A stretch of DNA of 64,000 nt from Fluviicola sp. (GTDB lineage Bacteria; Bacteroidota; Bacteroidia; Flavobacteriales_D; Crocinitomicaceae). The notes under the pieces are model-generated. The model was not told the DNA's origin. It searched no databases and was given only the letters and a program-made list of their open reading frames with translations. Of the stretch, positions 58,331-64,000 are shown in pieces; the stretch's first letter is position 1; the number at the start of each line of letters is the position of its first letter. The translations under genes were made by a program, and so were the position numbers. The DNA lies in the NCBI RefSeq assembly GCF_039596395.1, contig NZ_JBCNJT010000002.1, positions 620,001 to 684,000 on the forward strand, read 5' to 3'.

Positions 58331-59590
58331 ATGCGTAAATTACTTACAGTACTAAGCATTGCCACTGCAGGGATCGGGTTTTCGCAAAACTCCATTTCGC
58401 TGGACTCGTGCATTGCCTGGTCGAAGAAAAACTATCCATTGATCAAACAAAACGAAGTCACCCTACAACAAACGGAACAAAACGAAAAAGCAATCCGTGA
58501 AAACTGGTTACCGAAACTAGCATTCATGGGACAGGCAACTTACAACACGGAAGTTGTTCAATTCAATTTCCCGGGAATGGACATCAAATTCCCGCACGAT
58601 GCCTACATGACTTCTTTAAGCCTGGAGCAAAACATCTACGACGGCGGACAAACCAAATCGCAGCGCAATGTGGAAAGTTTGAATTCCGAGCTGACGATCC
58701 AGCAAAACGAAGTGGAATTGTACAAATTGGTGGAACGTGTCAATCAATTGTATGTCAATATCCTTTTGGGCCGTGAGAATCTCAGAATCCTGGAGCTTTA
58801 CAAGGAAGACCTGGAGAACCGCGCCAAAAACATGAAAGCCGGTGTGGACAACGGTTTGGTACTTGCAAGTTCCCTGGACGAACTCGAAGCCGAGATCTTG
58901 AAGACGGACCAAAACATCATCGAGTCGAAATTCCAGCTGGAAGGGCTTTACAAAACAATGACCCTTTATATCGGGAAACCGGTAGATGAGAATACGGCGA
59001 TGACGGAAACCCCGATCGGCGGAACCGCTGCACGTATCGAGATCATGCGCCCGGAAATGAAAATCTTCGACCTGCAGGCTAAACTGTTGGACGCGCGTTT
59101 CAAGCAAATCAATTCGAACGCGATTCCAAAAGTAACCGTAGGAGCAGCCGGAAACTACGGTCGTCCGGGTCCGAACTTCATCAACCAGGAATTGCGTTTC
59201 TTCGGTAGTGCAAACTTAACCCTACGCTGGAACATCAGTTCATTATACGGTTTAAAGCGTGAGAAAACAAAGGTTGAACTGAACAAAAGCCTGATTGATA
59301 TTCAGAAAGAGGCGTTCCTGTTCAACATCGAAGCTTCTTTAAATACGCAGGCGGCACAGTTAAGCGCATTGGCTCAAATGATCGAAAAAGACGATGTGAT
59401 CATCGAAAAAAGACACAGTGTCACTTCAACCGCAACTGCTCAAATGGAAAATGGCAAGATTACCGTTGTAAACTATTTGTCACAATTAAACGCTGAACTT
59501 CAGGCAAAACTCAATAAGAAAGTTCACGAAATCAAACGCATGAATGCCATTTCAACAATCAACGCAACATCAGGTTCAATCAAATTTTAA
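58331..59590 (+). CDS. TolC-family outer membrane efflux protein
   Basis: The 419-residue product has a signal peptide (MRKLLTVLSIATAGIGFSQ) and the two repeated helical halves of outer membrane efflux proteins (ISLDSCIAWSKKNYPLIKQN near 22-41; NLVLQ-like repeats replaced by ESKFQLEGLYKTMTLYIGKP; AKLLDARFKQINSNAIPKVT in the second half). YNTEVVQFNFPGM and LTLRWNISSLYGLKREKTKV are the strand and helix turns. It would form the trimeric outer membrane channel for the MFS pump encoded downstream. It starts 11 bp after tetR and ends 11 bp before the adaptor gene. Confidence 0.9.
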   Translation: MRKLLTVLSIATAGIGFSQNSISLDSCIAWSKKNYPLIKQNEVTLQQTEQNEKAIRENWLPKLAFMGQATYNTEVVQFNFPGMDIKFPHDAYMTSLSLEQNIYDGGQTKSQRNVESLNSELTIQQNEVELYKLVERVNQLYVNILLGRENLRILELYKEDLENRAKNMKAGVDNGLVLASSLDELEAEILKTDQNIIESKFQLEGLYKTMTLYIGKPVDENTAMTETPIGGTAARIEIMRPEMKIFDLQAKLLDARFKQINSNAIPKVTVGAAGNYGRPGPNFINQELRFFGSANLTLRWNISSLYGLKREKTKVELNKSLIDIQKEAFLFNIEASLNTQAAQLSALAQMIEKDDVIIEKRHSVTSTATAQMENGKITVVNYLSQLNAELQAKLNKKVHEIKRMNAISTINATSGSIKF

Positions 59591-59601
59591 TTAAAACACT
59601 C

Positions 59602-60693
59602 ATGGAAAAGGAAAACACAAAAGAGAAAAAAGGAAAAGGCCCAAGAATGAAAATCATTATCGGGATTATCGCTGCTGCAGTTATTACAGGAGTTGTAATC
59701 TTCCTGATGGGCGGAAATACCGAATCCACAGACAACGCACAATTGGATGCGAACATCATTCCGGTTCGTTCATCCATTACAGGCTATGTCAAAGAAGTAC
59801 TGTTTGAAGACAACCAGGAAGTGAAAAAAGGACAATTGCTGGTAGTGATCGACGATACGGAATACAAAGCAAAAGTAGCACAGGCAGAAGCTGCATTGGA
59901 AAATGCCAAAGCCAACCTGAATGCCGTAAGAAGTAACGCAGCAGCTTCCAATCAAAGCGCCAGTGCAGCAGTATTCTCTACAGAAACAACACAGGAGAGC
60001 ATCAATTCCGCAAAAGCAAGATTGAACAAAGCAAAAGAAGACAACAAGCGTACAAAGAATATGTTCGCTGCAAAAGCTGCAACGCAGGCTGAATTGGATA
60101 ACAGCAATGCCGAATTGGAAGTAGCTCAGGCAACATATGATTCCGCTTTGAAACAATTGAAAGTATCCCAATCGCAGTCTGCCGGAGTTCGTTCCCAGGC
60201 TTTGGGACAAGTTTCCATGATCTCCCTGGCAGAAGCTTTGATCCGCCAGCGTGAAGCTGAATTGAAACTGGCACAGACGCAATTGGATTATGCAACCATC
60301 GAAGCGCCGTGTGACGGAGTTGTCTCCAAAAGAGGTGTGGAAGTAGGTCAATACGTTTCCATGGGTCAGGCAGTTTGTTCTGCAATCGACAATTCAAGCC
60401 TTTGGGTGACTGCAAATTTCAAGGAAACACAATTGGAAAATATGAAGATCGGTCAGCCGGTTGAAATTAAAGTAGATGCTTATCCGCATATCAAATTGAC
60501 CGGTAAATTGAATTCATTCGTAGGTGCAACAGGTGCAAAATTCTCCCTGTTGCCTCCGGACAACTCAACAGGAAACTTCGTGAAAATCGTACAACGCGTT
60601 CCTGTGAAAATTACGATCGATCATTTGACGAAAGAGGAAATCAAGATTCTTTTCCCGGGATTAAGCGCATATGTATCAGTTAAAGTAAAATAA
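59602..60693 (+). CDS. HlyD/EmrA-family periplasmic adaptor protein
   Basis: The 363-residue product has a short basic cytoplasmic tail, a membrane anchor (IIIGIIAAAVITGVVIFLMG, about residues 18-37) and TDNAQLDANIIPVRSSITGY, the EmrA-type biotinyl-lipoyl start. VLFEDNQEVKKGQLLVVID is the first lipoyl half; a long Ala/Gln/Asn-rich coiled-coil hairpin covers about 90-220; YATIEAPCDGVVSKRGVEVG is the second lipoyl half; the beta-barrel follows and ends SAYVSVKVK. It links the MFS pump to the TolC-like channel. It ends 2 bp before the pump gene. Confidence 0.94.
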   Translation: MEKENTKEKKGKGPRMKIIIGIIAAAVITGVVIFLMGGNTESTDNAQLDANIIPVRSSITGYVKEVLFEDNQEVKKGQLLVVIDDTEYKAKVAQAEAALENAKANLNAVRSNAAASNQSASAAVFSTETTQESINSAKARLNKAKEDNKRTKNMFAAKAATQAELDNSNAELEVAQATYDSALKQLKVSQSQSAGVRSQALGQVSMISLAEALIRQREAELKLAQTQLDYATIEAPCDGVVSKRGVEVGQYVSMGQAVCSAIDNSSLWVTANFKETQLENMKIGQPVEIKVDAYPHIKLTGKLNSFVGATGAKFSLLPPDNSTGNFVKIVQRVPVKITIDHLTKEEIKILFPGLSAYVSVKVK

Positions 60694-60695
60694 TC

Positions 60696-62276
60696 GTGGA
60701 AGGAACTGCTTTAAAAACACCCATTGTATATCCAACGGGAGCTGAAAAGTGGATCCTGGTAATCACGGCGATCAGTTGTGCCATTCTCGAGTTACTCGAT
60801 ACAACCATTGTCAACGTTTCATTACGCGAGATCAGTGGTAACGTAGGTGCAACAACAACAGAGATCGCCTGGGTTGTAACGGCTTATGCCATTTCAAACG
60901 TGATTATCATTCCGCTGACGAGTATGCTCAGTGACCTGTTCGGTCGCCGGAATTACTTCACCGGCTCTGTGATTGTATTTACAGTGGCGTCCCTGATGTG
61001 TGGTCTATCAGACAGCCTCTGGACGCTCGTTTTCTGGCGTTTTGTGCAAGGTTTAGGTGGTGGTGGTTTGCTTTCAACGGCACAATCCATTATCATCGGA
61101 GCCTTCCCGCCGGAAAAAATCTCTACAGCAAATGCGATCTTCGGGATGGGATTGATCCTCGGACCAACTTTCGGCCCGACTCTCGGAGGTTACATTACTG
61201 ATAATTTCTCCTGGCACTGGATTTTCTTCGTGAACATTCCAATCGGTATTGTAGCAACGATCTTAAGTTACCGGTATGTGACCGATCGGCCCGGGGCCGT
61301 CAGGCCCAAGAAGATCGACTGGTGGGGAATTTTATTCCTGGTTATTTCGATCGGTTCGATCCAGTATGTACTCGAAGAAGGAACAGCGGATGATTGGTTC
61401 GAAAGCCACGAGATTACTGCGATGACTATTATCGGAGTGTCGGCACTGGCTGCATTTATTATCCGGGAATTGCGCATCGATTATCCGGCGGTGAATATCC
61501 GTTTGTACAAGAACTACAACATGATCATGGGTTCCATTATGAACTTCCTGCTCGGTTTAATGTTGTTCGGAACGGTATTTATCTTCCCGCTTTTCGTACA
61601 GATTTCCTTGGGCTGGACAGCCACACAAACCGGTATGTTCATGATTCCGGGAGCTTTGTGTACAGCCGTCGCTATGCCTTTGGTAGGTCGATTGCTCGGA
61701 GGCGGAATGAACCCGAAAACGGTAATTCTATTCGGAATCGCCATGACTTTCAGCTTCGTGATGCTCTTGTCGTTCTCTTCACCGGATTCTTCGGAAAGAA
61801 ACTTCTATCTTCCGTTTGTACTGAGAGGTTTCGGAATGGCATTTATGATGTCGCCTATTCTTTCACTGGCAGTACAGGGTTTGAATCCGAAAGATATGCC
61901 GCAGGCGATCGGTTTGGCGAATATGATCCGTCAGTTGGGCGGATCGGTTGGTATTGCCTTGATAAACGTATACCTGACGAATACCAATGCGCTGATTCGC
62001 GGAAACATGGTCGGTTACATCAACCAATACAGTGATGCGGTAAACGAACGCCTTCAGTTGCTGACTCAGAATTTCCTTTCACGGGGATTTGATTCGGTAG
62101 AAGCAACGGAAATGGCCAATCGCACCATGGACGGATTGATGACCCGCCAGCAAATGCTGGTGAGTTACAACCATGGATTCTTCATGGTCGCTTGTCTGAT
62201 CCTGATCTGTATCCCGGTGGTATTCCTGATCCGCTACAAGAAAGGCGCAAAAGCTGTTGTAGCAGACGGACATTAA
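60696..62276 (+). CDS. DHA2-family (EmrB/QacA) MFS multidrug transporter
   Basis: The 526-residue product starts at a GTG codon (GTGGAAGGAACTGC) 2 bp after the adaptor stop. It has 14 predicted helices, as in drug:H+ antiporter-2 proteins. Helix 1 shows LELLDTTIVNVSLREI (motif D1, with the conserved Asp-Thr-T-I-V-N). SMLSDLFGRRNYF is motif A; GMGLILGPTFGPTLGGYITD is motif C; WRFVQGLGGG is the helix 4 region. It would pump hydrophobic or cationic drugs across both membranes with EmrA- and TolC-like partners. Followed by a terminator at 62304. Confidence 0.95.
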   Translation: MEGTALKTPIVYPTGAEKWILVITAISCAILELLDTTIVNVSLREISGNVGATTTEIAWVVTAYAISNVIIIPLTSMLSDLFGRRNYFTGSVIVFTVASLMCGLSDSLWTLVFWRFVQGLGGGGLLSTAQSIIIGAFPPEKISTANAIFGMGLILGPTFGPTLGGYITDNFSWHWIFFVNIPIGIVATILSYRYVTDRPGAVRPKKIDWWGILFLVISIGSIQYVLEEGTADDWFESHEITAMTIIGVSALAAFIIRELRIDYPAVNIRLYKNYNMIMGSIMNFLLGLMLFGTVFIFPLFVQISLGWTATQTGMFMIPGALCTAVAMPLVGRLLGGGMNPKTVILFGIAMTFSFVMLLSFSSPDSSERNFYLPFVLRGFGMAFMMSPILSLAVQGLNPKDMPQAIGLANMIRQLGGSVGIALINVYLTNTNALIRGNMVGYINQYSDAVNERLQLLTQNFLSRGFDSVEATEMANRTMDGLMTRQQMLVSYNHGFFMVACLILICIPVVFLIRYKKGAKAVVADGH

Positions 62277-62303
62277 GTTTGAGTTACCCCTAATAATAAA
62301 CAG

Positions 62304-62342
62304 AAAAGCCTCTCTTCGGATTAAACCGAGGGAGGTTTTTTT
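62304..62342 (+). terminator. Terminator of the efflux operon
   Basis: AAAAGCCTCTCTTCGG pairs, with mismatches, with CCGAGGGAGGTTTTTTT around ATTAAA, ending in a run of seven T. Confidence 0.75.
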
Positions 62343-62442
62343 AACCACATAGAATCATAGAATACATAGGATATATTTGTATCGTATTTTCTAATCAAAC
62401 TTTACAAAAATCTATGTGACCTATATGCCTATGTGGTTTTAA
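62341..62442. repeat. Imperfect inverted repeat between the efflux operon and the ABC gene
   Basis: TTAACCACATAG at 62341 is mirrored by CCTATGTGGTTTTAA at 62428-62442, and the inner parts (CATAGAATACATAGG and CTATGTGACCTATATG) also pair roughly. CATAG/CTATG units recur several times. It may be a small palindromic dispersed repeat. Confidence 0.55.
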
Positions 62443-62457
62443 TTCGCCAACTTTTAC

Positions 62458-62465
62458 TACTTTTG
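62458..62465 (+). promoter_or_regulatory. Bacteroidota -7 box for the ABC transporter
   Basis: TACTTTTG matches TAnnTTTG exactly, 86 bp before the ATG at 62552. Confidence 0.45.
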
Positions 62466-62551
62466 CACCTCCTGTTGAAACAACAATTCAAACACATTGA
62501 TTTTTATCAAATAACATTCATTCTTCAGGAAAAAATACCAATTTTATTTAC

Positions 62552-64000
62552 ATGAAAATACTCGTATCCTATTTAAAGCGCTACAAAGGACTTGTGTTCC
62601 TTTCCATGATACTAGCCAGTATCAACCAGTCATTCTCACTCTTAGACCCTTACATTTTCGGAAAATTACTGGACAAGTATGCTACACGTCCGGGTGATTA
62701 TACTCAGAACGAATTCCTGGCCGGAGTTGCCGGATTGATCGGGCTGGCAATCGGTGCTGCCATGGTGAGCCGTATTGCGAAAGCTTTCCAGGATTATACC
62801 GTGAACCTGACCATCCAAAAAGTAGGTGCAGATATTTACACAGACGGACTGAAGCACACGCTGCAAATTCCATTCAGCGAATTTGAAGACAAACGAAGCG
62901 GGGAAACACTGAATGTTCTTCAAAAAGTGCGCATCGATAACGAACGCTTCATTATGAACTTCGTAAATATCCTGTTTACCTCTTTGGTCGGATTGGTTTT
63001 CGTGGTCGTTTATGCCTTAAGCGTTCACCCGGGATTAATCGTTGTTTATCTGGGTTCCGCTTTATTGCTGAGCTACATTACCAATCAATTGTCGAAGCGT
63101 ATTAAGAAGGTTCAAACCACGATTGTAAAGGAAACCAACCAACTGGCGGGAAGCACCACGGAAAGTTTGCGCAACATCGAGCTGGTGAAAAGTTTGGGGT
63201 TGGCTACGCAGGAAACAGAGCGTTTGAACGACACTACACGCAGAATTCTTTCACTGGAACTAAAGAAAGTACGCCAGGTAAGAAGTATTTCCTTTATCCA
63301 GGGAACATTTGTAAACTTCATGCGCCAGTCCATCATGTTCTTCCTGATGTACCTGATCTTCAAAGATACGTTGACAGTTGGTCAGATCATGACTTTGCAA
63401 TTCTATTCCTTCTTCATTTTCGGGCCTTTGCAGGAAGTTGGGAACGTAATTATTTCCTACCGCGAAGCAGAAGCTTCTTTGAACAATTTCGAACAAATTA
63501 TCAATACACCGATAGAAGTGAAACCTGCGGTACCGGCAAAATTGAATGCCATTGAAAAACTGGCTTTCCACAACGTAGGTTTCCGTCACAAAACAGCTTC
63601 TTATGATGCTTTGAGCAACATTTCTTTCGAGGTCAATAAAGGCGAAACGATCGCATTCGTCGGGCCGAGTGGTTCGGGGAAAAGTACACTTGTAAAACTC
63701 CTGGTGGGGTTGTACAGCGCACCAACCGGCGACATCAGCTACAACGGAGTCAGCAGTACCGAAATCGACAAAGAAGAGCTGCAGCAGCAATTGGGGTTTG
63801 TGACCCAGGACACGCAGCTATTCTCCGGAACGATCAAAGAAAACCTGTTGTTTGTAAAACCGGACGCAACGGACGAAGAAATCAGTGACGCTTTACGAAA
63901 AGCTTCTTGTGAGAACCTCATTGCACGCAGTGAAAATGGTGTCGACACGGTAATCGGTGAAGGCGGAATGAAACTGAGCGGTGGTGAAAAACAGCGTTTG
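62552..64000 (+). CDS. ABC exporter half-transporter (membrane plus ATPase domains), partial at right edge
   Basis: The frame is open from the ATG at 62552 to the last base (483 codons). Residues about 1-300 form a six-helix type I exporter domain (LVFLSMILASINQSFSLLD, GVAGLIGLAIGAAMVSR, FVNILFTSLVGLVFVVVYAL, MFFLMYLIF). Residues from about 340 are the nucleotide-binding domain: Walker A GPSGSGKST (about 371-379), Q-loop FVTQDTQLFSG and the signature LSGGEKQRL at the edge. The Walker B and H-loop lie outside. Half-transporters of this kind export lipids, peptides or drugs as dimers; the substrate is unknown. It is separate from the EmrAB operon by a terminator and its own -7 box. Confidence 0.93.
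   Translation, partial: MKILVSYLKRYKGLVFLSMILASINQSFSLLDPYIFGKLLDKYATRPGDYTQNEFLAGVAGLIGLAIGAAMVSRIAKAFQDYTVNLTIQKVGADIYTDGLKHTLQIPFSEFEDKRSGETLNVLQKVRIDNERFIMNFVNILFTSLVGLVFVVVYALSVHPGLIVVYLGSALLLSYITNQLSKRIKKVQTTIVKETNQLAGSTTESLRNIELVKSLGLATQETERLNDTTRRILSLELKKVRQVRSISFIQGTFVNFMRQSIMFFLMYLIFKDTLTVGQIMTLQFYSFFIFGPLQEVGNVIISYREAEASLNNFEQIINTPIEVKPAVPAKLNAIEKLAFHNVGFRHKTASYDALSNISFEVNKGETIAFVGPSGSGKSTLVKLLVGLYSAPTGDISYNGVSSTEIDKEELQQQLGFVTQDTQLFSGTIKENLLFVKPDATDEEISDALRKASCENLIARSENGVDTVIGEGGMKLSGGEKQRL

Noticed and set aside
61394-62035. 213-residue plus-strand frame inside the MFS gene
   Set aside because: It is a +1-frame shadow of the EmrB-like gene without family motifs.

Overview
The window looks like a chromosomal segment of a Bacteroidota bacterium, most likely Flavobacteriales (a Crocinitomicaceae/Fluviicola-like organism is my guess, not a measurement). 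Reasons: two proteins end in the gliding-motility-associated C-terminal domain used as a sorting signal by the type IX secretion system (T9SS); starts are AT-rich with hardly any Shine-Dalgarno sequence; many genes carry the Bacteroidota -7 box TAnnTTTG; and there are large Bacteroidota-style RHS proteins, S23-type four-helix-bundle and YiaA/B genes.

Region 1 (1-14244, minus strand) is an insecticidal toxin complex (Tc) operon: a 3305-residue TcA pore/translocation subunit, a small Sec-exported protein of unknown role, and a TcB (SpvB/TcdB-like) subunit that runs off the left edge. A divergent MarR-type regulator (14836-15513) lies beyond a 590-bp structured intergenic region.

Region 2 (about 15.6-35.4 kb, minus strand) is a polymorphic-toxin locus. 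Four probably co-transcribed genes (two small exported proteins, a 2136-residue SpvB-like protein and a 2714-residue RHS protein) lead to an overlapping immunity-like gene. Downstream lie displaced cassettes: two near-identical fragments of the RHS C-terminal part, a toxin-tail remnant followed at once by a membrane protein (putative immunity), an orphan HEAT-like immunity gene, a decayed IS1-family transposase and a possible structured RNA. I read this as an RHS toxin-tip/immunity graveyard.

Region 3 (35.7-57.5 kb) is mostly housekeeping and envelope genes: a T9SS cargo, yiaA-like, era, der, a metallo-beta-lactamase hydrolase translationally coupled to a large T9SS adhesin-like cargo, a PAP2-like membrane protein coupled to rpoN, a four-helix-bundle (S23) gene flanked by a 12 x 8-bp tandem repeat, asnS, an AEC transporter, dxs, a GNAT-like protein, an iron-dependent alcohol dehydrogenase, and a membrane protein/amidohydrolase pair.

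Region 4 (57.7-64.0 kb, plus strand) is a TetR-regulated tripartite efflux operon (TetR, TolC-like, EmrA/HlyD-like, EmrB/DHA2 MFS) with a visible candidate operator, followed by an ABC exporter half-transporter cut by the right edge.

The best candidates for something not yet described are the RHS cassette graveyard with its unassigned toxin tip, the Sec-exported SpvB-like/RHS pair that parallels the TcB-TcC cocoon, and the octamer array upstream of rpoN. No tRNA, rRNA or CRISPR array was recognised. All homology calls are from reading motifs; no database search was run.
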